In this document: positions 31,801 to 43,378 of the stretch, piece by piece
Position numbering within the stretch: position 1 is the first letter of the stretch
Layout: every line of letters begins with the position of its first letter
Assembly (NCBI GenBank): GCA_026770025.1
Contig: JAMXDE010000020.1
Coordinates: 372,001 to 436,000 of the forward strand
Origin: Craspedostauros australis
Taxonomy: Eukaryota > Bacillariophyta > Bacillariophyceae > Mastogloiales > Achnanthaceae
Direction of reading: 5' to 3'
DNA: 64,000 bases
Made by a program: the position numbers and the translations under genes
The notes under the pieces: generated by a model
Told to the model about the DNA's origin: nothing
The model's database searches: none
Seen by the model: the letters and a program-made list of their open reading frames with translations, nothing else

Positions 31801-34599
31801 CGCCAGAACCCCGCGGCCGCGTCGGGCTCCGCAGGAACACCCGGCATGGGAGTCAATCGCGTCGGTGCCCCAGCCGCTGGAAACATCGCGCCCGAATCCG
31901 ACCCCAACTCTTCTGCGCAGCGTGTCGCAGGAACGCAACAGTCCGGCGTCGAGGCGCTGTCAGTCCTGGCCAATAGACTTGACAGCACGGTCACTTCGCT
32001 TCTGTCTGCTGCCGGCTCCCGGGCCCCCGAAATCAAGCTCTCGATGTTGCGTCCTGAACACCAGATCAACCAGATCTTGGCAGCCGTGAAGCAGGTCATG
32101 CCAAACATGTCAAGCACCGGACGTACCAGAGACCTCTCCCAAAGCGAGCAAGAGGCTGTGTTGGGATTCTCACAGGGTATCTTCAAGCGCCTGTACGAGC
32201 TCAGCCTGTCGGAGCCATTGCGTTTGGAGGCACTCGTAGCGTTGTTGGAGGGCATCAACATGTCTTGCCCGCGACTGGGAACGGACATCGGCACTTGGGC
32301 GACGTACGCTCCTACCAACACCGAAGGCCAACGCCGTCTTCATCGCACCGTCTTGCTCTTGCTGATCCGCAGCAACCTTCTAGCCGTGAATGAGCTCGAT
32401 ACTTTCCTGGCGGCAAGGGCAGACAATGGCCGCAACGCGATCTGGGTCGATTTCTCGCAGGTCTTCATCCGCACAGCGCTCATGGAACGAATCTCCGTGC
32501 CATCAGACTTCCCCAGGCTCATCGAGCTGATGACCAGAATTGCGGACGGGCGCAGTCAGGCGAGCGCACAGGTGATCCAGTCGTACAGAAAGCCCATTCT
32601 CCGAATGCTGGAAGAAACGCGCGTGCGTTCCGCAAACGAGGAGGCTGCACGCAATCAGGCAGGCACGGCATCTACCCCATCATCGGCATCACCATCGCCA
32701 GTGCCGTCAGGCGCCTCGAATGTTCTTCCTGGCGCCGGCACAGCCCCAGGGCCAGCCGCGATGCAACCACAGATTCCAGTCGCAGGTCACGCCGTCAACA
32801 ACAGCAACGTCAACACAAACACAAACAATATCGTCAACATCGGTAGCAGCAGCAACAGTGTCACCAGCACCAGCAGCAAGCCCGACGCGCCGCTCGGAGA
32901 AATCAGCAGCCTCTCGACTCTCTCGTTGCTGAACATGGCGCAGGCTCTTCAAAAAATCGCCGAGGCTACCGACGAATTCACCAAGAACGACCCCCAAGGA
33001 GCAGTCCAGCAAGTGACCTCGTTCATTGACAGCTGGATTCGTCTTTACACGGAGAAGTCTGGGAATGAAAAGGGCATGGCTCCGTTCCTCCAGGTTCTTG
33101 ACCAATTCGGAGTTGGGAAGATCGGGGTGCACACAGAGCGCTTCATTCGTTTGGCGACGTGCATCGTGGTAGAAGCATCAATGAAGAATGTGGCTGCGGT
33201 GCCAGCTTCTGCGGCAGGGGCCAACGGCGCTGGCGCACCGGCGCGTGCTGCCATCAACCACAACGTGATCGATCTGTATTCCAAGCTGCTCCTTTTCATG
33301 TTCCGTCATCTCAACACGGCCGGAAGTGCCGAGCAGGTTGCGGTGCAACGCCTGAGCATGCTGAACAAGATCCTGAGCGTGATCATCCGAACCATGATGT
33401 GGTCATACGAAAAGTCAACCCGCGAAGGGGCAAATCCACAGCGTTGGGATCAACGACCGTGGTTCCGCATCTTGCTGAACCTCATCATGGACGTGAACAA
33501 GCCGGATCCGGCACTCGAACCGATGCGGCTGACGATCCTGAGTGTGTTCGGCGCAGCGATGCATGTCTGCCAACCGCTCGTGATGCCCAGCTTCGCCTTC
33601 TCTTGGTTCGAGCTGGTGTCTCACCGTCACTTCCTCCCCAATCTGCTTCTCGCACCCGATCGGAAGGGCTGGTCGGTTGCTCATGAGTTGCTGATTGACT
33701 ACTTCCTCTTCCTCGAACCGCATCTCAAACGTGGTCAGATGACGCCGGCCATCAAGAAGCTGTACGAGGGCACATTGAGAGTGCTCCTCGTTCTCTTGCA
33801 TGACTTCCCATCATTCCTCGTCGTGTACCATCTCTCTTTCTGCAACGTGATTCCAGACACATGTGTGCAGCTGCGCAATCTAGTCCTCGCCGCGAGCCCG
33901 AAGGGCATGTCTCCACCAGACCCGTTCACCCCAAATCTCAAGATCGATCTCTTGCCTGAGATCCAGCAGAGTCCGATGATCTTATCCAACCTGCTGGGCC
34001 CGATCGAGAGGATCCGCCCCCATCTGGATGGATACCTGAAGGACGGACAGGTAAGGAACTTCCTCAACAGCCTGCCCTCCATGCTAACGAAGGAGGGCAA
34101 CGGGAAGGAGATCGACGTGTCCAGCGTCAACTCCCTCGTGCTGTACGTCGGCATGCACGCGCTGGCCCGAATCCAGAACGGACAAATCTCTCTGTCCCGA
34201 ACCCCCGAAATCGAAGTCTTCAAGAAGCTGATGGAGTTCAACGACCAAGGACGGTACATCTGCTTGAACGCGATTGCCGACCAGCTTCGCTACCCATCCA
34301 GCCACACGCACTACTTCTCGTGCGTCATGCTGTACCTCTTCAGCGAAAGCAACGACGTGGGAGTCAAGGAGCAGGTGACGCGCGTCCTCCTCGAGCGGTT
34401 GATCCTTCATCGACCACACCCGTGGGGTCTTCTCATCACCTTCATCGAGCTGATCAAGAATCAACGATACGCATTCTGGTCTTATTCGTTCACCCGCTGC
34501 GCCACCGAGATTGAGAAAGTGTTCGAAAGCGTCGCGAGATCGTGCATGCCCCCTACCGGATCTCAACGATCCACGGTGACAGCAGGAGGCGACGAGTAA
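25802..34599 (+). CDS. NOT1: NOT1, scaffold of the CCR4-NOT deadenylase complex
   Basis: The last exon (27661-34599) alone codes for 2312 residues. It shows the NOT1 order: N-terminal HEAT part (WNLDAVTQVLG...LTAPWKNSAGQLSLM), the MIF4G domain that binds CAF1 (about 30262-30910; EYFGWLGHFLVVKRIS, KNLGIWLGQITLARNRP, VFRPPNPWLMGLL), the DUF3819 domain that binds CNOT9 (about 31110-31520; VDRAIREIISPVVERSVGIA), and the C-terminal NOT module (about 33460-34500; FSWFELVSHRHFLPNLL, FLLVLLHDFPSFL-type helices). Linkers are Ala/Pro/Ser/Asn-rich. Two upstream exons fit in phase 0: 26785-26931 (SADEAKELHKATELAIQTGA) and one ending at 26062 (DPQSFLVQSIRKL|GTGAGT). The ATG at 25802 is tentative, giving about 2448 residues. 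The complex shortens poly(A) tails in the cytoplasm. Confidence 0.88.
26932..27660 (+). other. long intron of NOT1
   Basis: Donor CAG|GTGAGT at 26932 and acceptor AAG at 27658-27660. Both borders fall between codons, joining FGSHQ to EFKRPIYQTSVLVEKL. At 729 bases it is the longest intron inferred in the window. Short ORFs inside (e.g. 26942-27571) are Thr/His/Ser repeats with no family signal. Confidence 0.75.
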
Positions 34600-35479
34600 G
34601 GACTCGGCATCTCGGCACAGGTACATCCATGAATGTGCTGTCCTCGCCACTGCATAGGTACATTCATGCACGAATTGTTGGAGGTGGTGCCAATGGTATC
34701 ACTGAGAGACCTGATAGCGGTAATGAGGATGGGAATGATGTTCTGAGGATAGAAGGAACCATGCACGGATAGATCCTCGAAGGAGCGAACGAGCAAACAA
34801 ACGACTGGATTCTCCATCGATACCAAGTCCACTTTCGTCCAGGGAAACGGAACATAACGGGCTATGGGACAGATGGAAAGCTACTCAACCTCCCTTTACT
34901 GTACAAAACAATCATTCAACAACAACAACAACGCACGAACCAATCAAAATCAAATCGAAATCAAGCAGCGTATCACATCGCAAAGAATTGTGAGACGAGC
35001 AACCCAGCAGCAACAGGAGTCTGCTGTCGCGAACCAATACATCGGGAAAGAACTTTCATACAAACTACCAATAAAAATACATCTGCATATGTACACCACT
35101 CCGCTGGTCTGTCTGTTTCATACTGTGTGATCATGGACCATTCTTGAACACATAGCACTTTGATTCCATACTGCTTTAACCGTCCTGTCGATCGGAAATC
35201 TCTTACCTAGTTGGAGTGAAGGTTGTCTGGAAAAGATGTTGTACCTTGAGTTGTGTGTACTAGCTACGCAGAGCAGAGAGTGGCAACATGCGACGATCAT
35301 GCAAGGATGCCAACAACGCTTCCCTGCACTGTACCCTTTCAAAATCTACTCCATAGTCGTACCTATGTGCATCATTCGTGCGTGTGCGCGGTGTGTACCG
35401 ATACTACCATACGTAGATTATTCTATTGAGTGGCCATTCCTTTATCGCATCATATGATGTATCATATCACCAATGCTTT
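34600..35479. other. convergent intergenic region, no gene seen
   Basis: 3' flanks of NOT1 (plus) and the PCGF gene (minus). Contains a short (CAA)n run near 34917 and AT-rich stretches; no supported ORF. Confidence 0.5.
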
Positions 35480-36355
35480 TTAAATTGCCTGTTGCGCTGG
35501 CATCGGCTGCTCAATGCGATATGTCAGCTCGAGTTCTGTCTGCTGCGCCCACACTAAGCGTTGGATAAAGCCAAGGCTCACTTCATCACCAAGCGGAACG
35601 TCATTGCACATGATCTCAATGTTCATCGCTTCGTCTTGGAACTGCATGCGCAAGTACTTCTTCACTTGGCTCATCTTCATCTTCTTTGATACGCTGAGGC
35701 ATGGGTGTGTCAGCGGCCTCGACGGTCGCTGCCGTTGCGATCCTGTTGCTCTGGCGGGTAGCAGGATGACGTCGATTTCGCTTTGGGCATCAGCTTCGCC
35801 ATCCGCATTGTTGCCGGCAGAACTACTGCTGTTGCTACCATTCCCACCGTGCGACGATCGGCTGGTATGCGATGATTTGTGGGCCCTTTTCCGTTTCGGA
35901 GAATCTGTTGATCGCACCGAACGTTGCTTCGAGGTCGGGTCATCGCCGCCAGTAGATCTCTTCGCACCGCCAGAACCGCCTTCTTGTGCAGCAGCATGTT
36001 CCGGCTTCATCTGAATGCCTTGCTCCTTGTAGAACTGGACCTCCTGGTGGTCTTCCTCCCTGCGGACTTCCGGCATAATGATCGTGTCGACCAGCCGCTG
36101 CATGGAGAAGTCGAGCGCTGCGAACTTCTCCACATCATTCCCCAGGTACACCTTGCAGATGACGCAGTAGTTGCAACCGGCCGCGGTCGCATAATACAGG
36201 CATGACTTGCAGAAGGTGTGCAAGCACTCGGTCACCGTGTACGGCTCCTTGTAATACCCCGAGCACAACCGGCAAAGCAAGTGCTCGTGGATGCCGCGCA
36301 ACGAGAACTCCACCTCCTGCTTTGATTGGTTCTGACTTGGAGTGTTGGTCGTCAT
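35480..36355 (-). CDS. PCGF-type RING finger / RAWUL protein
   Basis: A 291-residue intronless protein. The RING lies at residues about 28-67: CRLC, then ECLHTFCKSC, then CVICK followed by VYLGND, a C3HC4 pattern with the HTFC.SCL core typical of Polycomb group RING fingers (PCGF/BMI1). The linker (about 100-200) is Ser/Lys-rich with a basic nuclear signal (SPKRKRAHKSSH). The C-terminal 80 residues (KMKMSQVKKYLRMQF, VPLGDEVSLGFIQRLVW) match a RAWUL ubiquitin-like fold. In animals PCGF proteins pair with RING1 in PRC1 to ubiquitinate histone H2A; here a similar nuclear E3 role is inferred from fold only. Confidence 0.82.
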   Translation of the reverse strand: MTTNTPSQNQSKQEVEFSLRGIHEHLLCRLCSGYYKEPYTVTECLHTFCKSCLYYATAAGCNYCVICKVYLGNDVEKFAALDFSMQRLVDTIIMPEVRREEDHQEVQFYKEQGIQMKPEHAAAQEGGSGGAKRSTGGDDPTSKQRSVRSTDSPKRKRAHKSSHTSRSSHGGNGSNSSSSAGNNADGEADAQSEIDVILLPARATGSQRQRPSRPLTHPCLSVSKKMKMSQVKKYLRMQFQDEAMNIEIMCNDVPLGDEVSLGFIQRLVWAQQTELELTYRIEQPMPAQQAI

Positions 36356-36943
36356 GGTGCCCTTACTCCCTTGCCTTTGTTGGTCAGATGTATGTAATCA
36401 TTGTGTCGCACTGTCATCATCACCGCTTGTTGGTGATGGCAGGGGCGAAGGCGGAAACATCTCCACATTTCGGCACAAAGCAATCTGCGGCTAGCTGCTA
36501 TGAAATTCTGGTTTTCCCCGTGCGTCCTCCACGCTGCTCCAAATTGTCGTGGAAACACTAATAAATCCACGTTTTCAGCGATTTCGAAATAGCACAGAGG
36601 TAGACTTCGCAAAATCATGTCGTTCTTGGGGATCTCCAGGTTTGGGTGTCAACCGTCACCGTCACCGTCACCGCCATCAGCATCACAAGATCGATCAATG
36701 CACTTCGTTGCGTCTCCACCACAGCGCAGCATAGAGCAGAGCGGAGCAGCGCAACATCACACCACGCAACAACAGTATACTCCGCTGCATCGTCACAGTC
36801 TCTGCAATCCCTCCAAAGCGCAAGGACAGAGTGCGAGAGCGATAAAGCACACGTACCACCTGAAGAACATAACATAACAGAACATAACATAACATAACAT
36901 AACATAACATAACAGAAAAAGGCAGCATCAGTGACGACCGTCG
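36356..36943. other. divergent promoter region between PCGF and DUF3228 genes
   Basis: Holds the (AACAT)n array just upstream of the DUF3228 start. No supported ORF or RNA gene. Confidence 0.5.
36866..36915 (+). repeat. (AACAT)n pentanucleotide array
   Basis: About ten tandem copies of AACAT, two with C-to-G change to AACAG, ending 29 bases before the ATG of the next gene. Confidence 0.9.
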
Positions 36944-37735
36944 ATGAGAGGCCCAAGCGTGCTCCTTTGGGCGTTCCAAGTTCCCCCAGCCATTCGTCAT
37001 CCGTTCACGACCACCAGAACCGGCGCTAGCACCAGACTTTGCACGTCATCTCCGTCCTTCCGCACTGCGTCACACGGCAAACGCACCATCATGTCTGCGA
37101 CCTCCGATGCCTCGACAACCAAGCAGCTGGTGGTGGATCCTTTCTGCTTCCGACAATTCCAGGAGCAGGAGGCCTCCAAATCCTACGGCGGCACTGTGTT
37201 TGGGATTTCCATCGAGGACTTTGAAGCCATCGCCAATGAACGGTACGAGGAATCGAACTTGCAGGACGGGTACGCTCCTTTCTGCAAGCACATCTTCCTT
37301 GTCAATGACTTCACCAACGAAGATGCGCGTGTCAATGTGTTGCCCATCACCAAAGAGAATGAACACTTGCTCCGAACGCACTATGAGGCGCGCAACGAGA
37401 AGGAGCTACCAGTGCTGCAGCGTAGCTTCCCGTTGGAAGCGGTTGGTGGGACGGAGAAGCTGCCTGTCGCCAAGTACCTGGATCTGATCCTATACTCCCG
37501 TGAGCAAATCCGCAAGGAGAACGAAGCCATGGACAAGGAGGCTGGCGAAGAAACCGCCCCTTGGGGCATCGTTAGCATCAAGGCGCAGGACGTCGACAAG
37601 GAGCTGCCCATGAACCCAATCACGCAGATGAGAAATGCGTTGGGCAAGGAGCAGGGTGGTTCTGGCATTCCGCTCGAGCGCGAGGCATACATGGAGAGCG
37701 TGGATTACTGGAAGAACAATGCTGTCGTGTCATGA
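36944..37735 (+). CDS. DUF3228-family protein, organelle-targeted
   Basis: A 263-residue intronless protein. After an Arg/Ser/Thr-rich N terminus of about 50 residues (a probable mitochondrial presequence; an internal Met at residue 50 could give a cytosolic form) comes a full-length DUF3228 domain: VDPFCFRQF, DGYAPFCKHIFLVNDFT, LPITKENEHLLRTHYEARNE, AKYLDLILYSREQIRKE, APWGIVSIKAQDVDKELPM and ITQMRNALGKEQGGSGIPLE. The family occurs in bacteria and eukaryotes with no established activity. The invariant Cys/His/Asp/Arg residues suggest an enzyme, but no reaction can be named. Confidence 0.8.
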   Translation: MRGPSVLLWAFQVPPAIRHPFTTTRTGASTRLCTSSPSFRTASHGKRTIMSATSDASTTKQLVVDPFCFRQFQEQEASKSYGGTVFGISIEDFEAIANERYEESNLQDGYAPFCKHIFLVNDFTNEDARVNVLPITKENEHLLRTHYEARNEKELPVLQRSFPLEAVGGTEKLPVAKYLDLILYSREQIRKENEAMDKEAGEETAPWGIVSIKAQDVDKELPMNPITQMRNALGKEQGGSGIPLEREAYMESVDYWKNNAVVS

Positions 37736-38061
37736 ACAAGCGCAGAAACAAGACGTACTACGTAATACATGTGCATGCACACCAGTACAAGCAGATCGTA
37801 TACGGCCGCACTTGTATGGTAGTATTATATGTTGTACTCAAGAACAGCAATACAATGATAATAGATCCAAAAACCGTGCGTTCACAGTGCGCACGGCCAC
37901 TTTGACCACGGAAACATACTGTACGAATTAACGTTGGCTGATTTTGGCACTGCTCTACGCTTTCTCTCTCGACCGGAGAGTAGTCAGCCGTGGAATCTAA
38001 TACTACGATTATTGCATTAATATGAAATCGAAAGGATGATCAGGGTCCCATCGCATTAAAT
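37736..38061. other. convergent 3' flank, nothing seen
   Basis: AT-rich; no ORF or structured RNA noticed. Confidence 0.5.
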
Positions 38062-39713
38062 TCAATGGCTGGACTTGTACTCTTTGATGACATCGTTAGC
38101 GATCACCAGGTGTTGGATCTCGCTGGTTCCCTCGTAGATCTCGGTTATTCTTGCGTCACGATAATGGCGTTCGGCCGGCATTTCGGTGACGTACCCCATA
38201 CCGCCGAGGATTTGGATCGCCTGATGGCTGCACATGGTTGCCGCCTCGCTTGCCGCGAGTTTGGCCATGGCAGCTTCTCGTACGAAGCGTTGTCCATCGT
38301 CCTTCAGCTGCGCTGCTCTCCAAGTCAACAGCCGGGCTGCATCACGCGCGACCGTCATGGCACTGATCTTGTTTTGAATTGTTTGCAGCTCGGAAATTGG
38401 CTTGCCGAATGCGTTGCGCTCAAGAGCGTACTTGACTGCGCAATCGATCGACGCTGATGCAATACCGAGAGCCTGTCCCGCAACTCCAATTCGCCCTCCG
38501 TCAAGTGTCTGCATGGCGATCTTGAATCCCATGCCCTCGTCTCCAAGCAGGCAGTTGCCCGGAATGCGGACGTTCTCCATGATCAAATTTGCCGTGCTGG
38601 ATGCTCTGATGCCCAATTTGTCCTCCTTCGCACCCAAGCTGAATCCTTCGGCATCCATGGGAACAATGAATGCAGATATGCCCTTGTGCCTGCAGGTATG
38701 CGTGCATCGATGAAGAAGCAAAGCAAAGCAATACAAGTGCGTGTGTGTATGTGCATGGGATGGTACGAATGCAAAAGTGAGAAAAAATGGACGGATGATG
38801 TGTGGTTAGCTAAGAAGCGAAGCAAAAGACAGGAGCGACAGGCATTGGTATGGGTGTGTAATGCGTAACCTTGGAAATACAAACGCATACCTGTCCATTG
38901 CGGGTCACGACGCGCAAGCTCACGAGAAACATTATGGCTCTCTCTTTCGAACGAACGAACGAACGAACGCACGTGAAGTTCCTTCAACAGCGCAAACGGC
39001 CGCACATACAAATACAAAATACGAATGCAGCATACAAATGCAAGCAGGAGCACTTACTTGAGGTCCTTGTCCGTTGTGGCGAATACGACGGCCGCACTGG
39101 ATTCGTAGGCATTCGTGATCCATGCCTTGGTGCCGTTGATGATCCAGTCGTCGCCGTCTTTCTTGGCTGTGGTGGACGCAGCTCCGGCGTCGCTACCGTT
39201 GCCTGGCTCGCTCAGGGCGAAGCAGCCGATCTTTCCTTCTTCGCCGCCTCCAGCGAATGGCGTGATCCATTGCTCGTGCTGCTCCGGCGTTCCGAATGTC
39301 TGGACCGGGTACATATACAACGAATTGTGTGCGCTCATGATCACACCGACCGATGCGCATCCACGGGAGATCTCCTCCATGGCGATGGCGTAGGACATGG
39401 CGTCCAATCCGCTGCCGGAATTCTCCTCCGGCGTGTTGATGCCCATCATGCCCAACTCGGAGAGCTGCGCTACGGCCTCCTTCGGGAATTGATGTTTCTT
39501 GTCCCATTCGCCGGCGTTGGGTGCCAGCTCTTCGTCTGCGAACTTGCTGCACATCTCCCAGACCATGCGCTGCTCGTCCGAGAGCTGCGAGTGGCTGGTG
39601 ATAGATCGTGTTGCCATCTTGGAGACAGCAGAATTCACACCGACCGTTCTACTTCCACGAAGAAGTGATGGCATCCTTGCCGAAAGCGGCGTCGCGAGTC
39701 TTTGGCACATCAT
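38062..39713 (-). CDS. short/medium-chain acyl-CoA dehydrogenase, mitochondrial, two exons
   Basis: Exons 39713-39058 and 38689-38062 join in phase 2 to 427 residues; the 368-base intron has GTAAGT and CAG borders and splits a Lys codon. Residues 1-39 are Arg/Ser-rich without acids, a mitochondrial presequence. The family blocks are in order: [50 protein letters not shown] (FAD and substrate loop), [53 protein letters not shown] and [12 protein letters not shown] with the catalytic Glu. This is the butyryl/short-chain type (SCAD-like) that introduces the first double bond in beta-oxidation, passing electrons to ETF. Substrate length is inferred, not proven. Confidence 0.9.
38690..39057 (-). 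other. intron of the acyl-CoA dehydrogenase gene
   Basis: Donor GTAAGT at 39057 descending, acceptor CAG ending at 38690. It contains a (GAAC)n array at 38948-38970. Confidence 0.85.
38948..38970 (+). repeat. (GAAC)n tetranucleotide array inside an intron
   Basis: Five tandem GAAC units within the acyl-CoA dehydrogenase intron. Confidence 0.85.
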
Positions 39714-40681
39714 CTTGCTGCAATTGTTTGTTCGTTGATCAGTATTGCAATACTACGACGAGTATAATATAATAGTATGCAGTGTGAGGTTGCACAGTGT
39801 TGCAGTTCGTCAAATTGGCGGAGACTCGGTTGTTGCTATTGCGGTTGCTATCGCTGTTTGTCAAAGTCGGACTTGTGTGGTCGTGAGAAATGAGACAATG
39901 CACGAGCGAAGAAGAAAGAGAAGAAGAATGGCTGGTGTTGTGCGTGTTGCGATCCTTGGTTGGCTGTGAGGAGTCATTGTTCCCGTTTCTTTACCCCGTT
40001 TGCGTTGTTGGTTTCCTTTGGCGACACGCGTGATGGCACATGGTCGTGACGGCGGCGTTGGTGGCAGAAAGGATTCGCCACCGTCATCTCCATCATCGCG
40101 CCATCATCGACGAAGCAGCAATCGACCATCATCGACGCGCCGATCATGCGAACCCAGGTGTCAAGAGCGCTGGTGCCAAAAGTTGTGAGGGAAGTACGAG
40201 CGTTGGGGGAAATGGTTGACACCTCTCCCCCATTGAAGTGACGAGAAGTCCCCTTTTGACCCATACGATCAACATGATTTCTTCATTTCGTGATTGGTGA
40301 TCGCCAAGACTCCAAAAATGATGGAAGATCTGGATTGTGTTTGTTGCGTGGGTGGCACCAACAGTGCTGCTGACAAACATGTGCGTACTTCCCATCATCC
40401 GGCCAACACGGCAAATCGCTCCATCGGCACACCACCACCCCGCACTCATCGCCTTGGCTATCCATCAACCGTCGTGCTGGTTGAGACGACACAAGTACTA
40501 CTACGATCCGTTGGTACCACACCATACAACTACGAGTGCGTGCAAGTGCGAGGACGACAACTAACCAACCAACCAACCAACCATTCAACCATCCAACCAA
40601 CCATCCAACCAAAGAGTGTCAGGAAGCATCACATATTACATCTTGGAGTTGTACACGTGAACTAGAGAATCATCGTGGATC
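39714..40681. other. divergent intergenic region (ACAD and MATE-1)
   Basis: Contains a (CCAA)n-type array at 40562-40612 about 70 bases upstream of MATE-1. No supported ORF. Confidence 0.5.
40562..40612 (+). repeat. imperfect (CCAA)n array
   Basis: Tandem CCAA units with CCAT interruptions, directly upstream of the MATE-1 gene. Confidence 0.85.
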
Positions 40682-42415
40682 ATGAAATTCCAGCAGACTC
40701 GCTCGTTGCTGATCGTGGCTGCATTGGCAGCAAGCAGTCTCTGCCCTGCCGATGCTGAGAGATGGACTCCTTCCAAGCTGCCACAGGCAACAGCAGAGGC
40801 TCGTCGGATCGTTCGATCAGCATCAGAATCAGCAGCGAGCGGATCGAAGGCAGGATTGCTGCCACGAGGTGGACAATCAACGGAGCCAACCAAGCTCGAA
40901 GCCTTGACAGGTGGACCACCGCCAATCCCGGAGATCAGCGACTACAGAAAATTCGCTCTGCCATGCCTGGGCCTGTGGGTTGCGCAGCCGCTGCTCTCGC
41001 TGGTCGACACGGCCTTCGTGGGTCTTTCAGGCGATGCATCGAAGTCCGCCCAGCAACTGGCCGCGCTGGGACCCGCGACAACATTCTTCGACGGCGCGAC
41101 CTACCTGTTTGCGTTCCTCAACGTGGCGTCCACCAACCTCTACGCATCCGCGAGAGCGCAGAAGGGGGAGCAATCGGACCGAGCGGAAAGCGTCGTGCGA
41201 GTCGCATCCAGGATGGCGCTCAACTGCGGGTTTGGCATCATGCTATTTCTTTACGCTTTTGCGAGACCGCTGCTGGGCCTGTACATTGGAGGCGAGGCAT
41301 CGGCCACGCCAGGGTTGCTCGACTCCGCGGTGGAGTACGTCAAGATCAGAGCCCTATCCCTTCCCACGTCGTTGCTTCTGGGTGCCGTGCAGGCATGTCT
41401 GCTGGGAGCGAAGGACTCCGTGACGCCGCTCGTCGCCATTCTGTACTCCACGACGGTCAACCTCATCGGTGACTTCATCTTGGTGAACCGTATGAAGATG
41501 GGACTTCGCGGAGCTGCGATCGCGACTCTCATGGCGCAATGGGCAGCCACGCTGGCGCTCATCGGACCAGCCCGTCGACGGCTGGTGCGTGACCATTCTC
41601 TTGGCCTGTTCCAAAAGATCTCCAACACGGATGATAGCGTTTCGGGCAAGTCCTTCCTGTCCTTCGCCCTCCCGGTGCTCACCTTGATCATTGGAAAGCT
41701 CGCAGCCTTTGGGTTCATGACGCATTCGGCAGCGGCCGTGCCAGGTCAGCCTATCCCGCTGGCGTCGCATCAGATCATTCTTTCGCTATTCTTCTTCGTA
41801 AGCCCCTTCATGGAGGTCATCAGCCAAACAGCCCAATCCTTCCTGCCCCCGTACATCGCTCCGGTCTTGGACTATATCGACGAGAAGCTCAAGATGGACC
41901 CAACCTTTGACCCAACCAGCGATTCAGACATCGCGACATGGAAAGCGGCGTCAATGAAGGCATGCAACAACCTCTTGATGCTCGGCTTCATGAGCGCTGT
42001 CCTCATTGCATCCACCACCTCCCTCATCCCAGCATTCTACGGCAACCTGCTCACGAACGATGTCAGCGTCCAAACAGCCGCCAAACCGCTCGCCAAGTAC
42101 CTATGGGCAGGAGCCTTCCTCACTGCTCCTGTCGCGGTTTCTGAAGGCATCTTGCTGGCCCAGCGCGAGCTTGGGTACCTCGCCGTCATCTACCTCCTCA
42201 GCACCGCTGTCTTGCCGTACGCACTTTGGCAGATCAAGGCCGGAGGCACAGTCAAGCAGGTTTGGGCATGCTTCGCGATCTTCCAGCTCTTCCGCGCAGC
42301 CACATTCGCGGGACGTGTTTGGTTGGCACCGTTGCTACGACGCTCACCGCCTGAAATCAAGAAGGAGGAGACGACGATCGATGAACAGACACGGGGCGTG
42401 GTCACAGTGCCATAG
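40682..42415 (+). CDS. MATE-family efflux transporter 1
   Basis: A 577-residue intronless membrane protein. A signal peptide ([20 protein letters not shown] ending CPADA|ER) is followed by a soluble Ser-rich linker and then about twelve hydrophobic helices. MATE features: [60 protein letters not shown], and in the second half [20 protein letters not shown] and [19 protein letters not shown]. This matches the plant chloroplast-envelope EDS5/DTX group and bacterial DinF. Such carriers exchange H+ or Na+ for small organic molecules; the substrate is unknown. It is paralogous to MATE-2 at 46618. Unlike MATE-2, the residue after the predicted cleavage site is Glu rather than Phe, so the destination may differ (ER or periplastid membranes versus plastid). 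Confidence 0.87.
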   Translation: MKFQQTRSLLIVAALAASSLCPADAERWTPSKLPQATAEARRIVRSASESAASGSKAGLLPRGGQSTEPTKLEALTGGPPPIPEISDYRKFALPCLGLWVAQPLLSLVDTAFVGLSGDASKSAQQLAALGPATTFFDGATYLFAFLNVASTNLYASARAQKGEQSDRAESVVRVASRMALNCGFGIMLFLYAFARPLLGLYIGGEASATPGLLDSAVEYVKIRALSLPTSLLLGAVQACLLGAKDSVTPLVAILYSTTVNLIGDFILVNRMKMGLRGAAIATLMAQWAATLALIGPARRRLVRDHSLGLFQKISNTDDSVSGKSFLSFALPVLTLIIGKLAAFGFMTHSAAAVPGQPIPLASHQIILSLFFFVSPFMEVISQTAQSFLPPYIAPVLDYIDEKLKMDPTFDPTSDSDIATWKAASMKACNNLLMLGFMSAVLIASTTSLIPAFYGNLLTNDVSVQTAAKPLAKYLWAGAFLTAPVAVSEGILLAQRELGYLAVIYLLSTAVLPYALWQIKAGGTVKQVWACFAIFQLFRAATFAGRVWLAPLLRRSPPEIKKEETTIDEQTRGVVTVP

Positions 42416-43378
42416 ACTACGGATAAAATATTGTCGCAAGAGATGTGTTCCTGCAATAGCGATCTCTTTACTCCAAGAGTGTCATGGCTATCTGATGATC
42501 CGTACGAGTACTCTCTTGAAATTGTAGATCGTCTTACCTACTCTGCATAGACTACACAAAGCAGTTTGTGGAATTGATTCCGTGGAAGAGATGACTGCAT
42601 GAAGAGAATGCGACGAGAATCTCCGGCGAGGCGTGAACAACGCGATTTCTTTCATGGGTGCGAGTGTCCTGGGACACTCGGCAGAAAGTCGGGATTTGCT
42701 ACAACCGGAAATGTGTTAAGTAAAATAATGTCATGATATTATAAATTGGTCATACATCATTGCAGTGTATTGCGTCAATTACTCCCTTGAGAGAACCTTG
42801 AGTCGTAACAGATAAACTCCCGATATTCCCGACAAAGCTCCCGACATTCCCGACAATGACACATGACAGCATGAGTTTATCAATTTTGTTGTGATGACCT
42901 GAAGAATATCAAAAGACGCCGAAGCTATTAAACTGGTTTAAGGAAAGAGGTTTATTGATCGTGTCAGACATTTTGCCGCGTGTCCCTGGCGTCCTCTTTG
43001 TTGCACAACTTTACTCTCTCGGCTTTCGCGTTGCATGGTGCATTGATCTTGAAGTTGTTGGTCGCACCCGAGACGGTGTGCGAACTTGTCGTGACACAAG
43101 CAATCGCGCTTTCCATGCCTGAGTGCGATCAACGACCAACGACACAACCACACACAGCATGGTTGGCCATGACCATCATCACAGCCAAAGCAAACGAGCA
43201 CGAAGGATCAACAAAGGATGCCCGCACACTTTCCTCAAATTGCCACAAATAGATACCAAACGGAAGGGCGCAGAGAGTGGCGAACAGGCATACTCATTAC
43301 CCCACTCTGCTCTACTCTGCTCGTCAAGTACACGGTCGGGCCAAACAAGCAAACAAACAGCCGATCATATTCATCAGC
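42416..43378. other. intergenic between MATE-1 and RING-1
   Basis: Contains two 21-base direct repeats at 42817-42858. No supported ORF. The last 100 bases before 43379 are C/A-rich, as in a leader. Confidence 0.5.
42817..42858 (+). repeat. two tandem 21-base repeats
   Basis: CTCCCGATATTCCCGACAAAG-type unit at 42817-42837 is followed at once by a second copy at 42838-42858 with changes at three positions; each unit itself contains two CCCGA cores. Confidence 0.8.
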
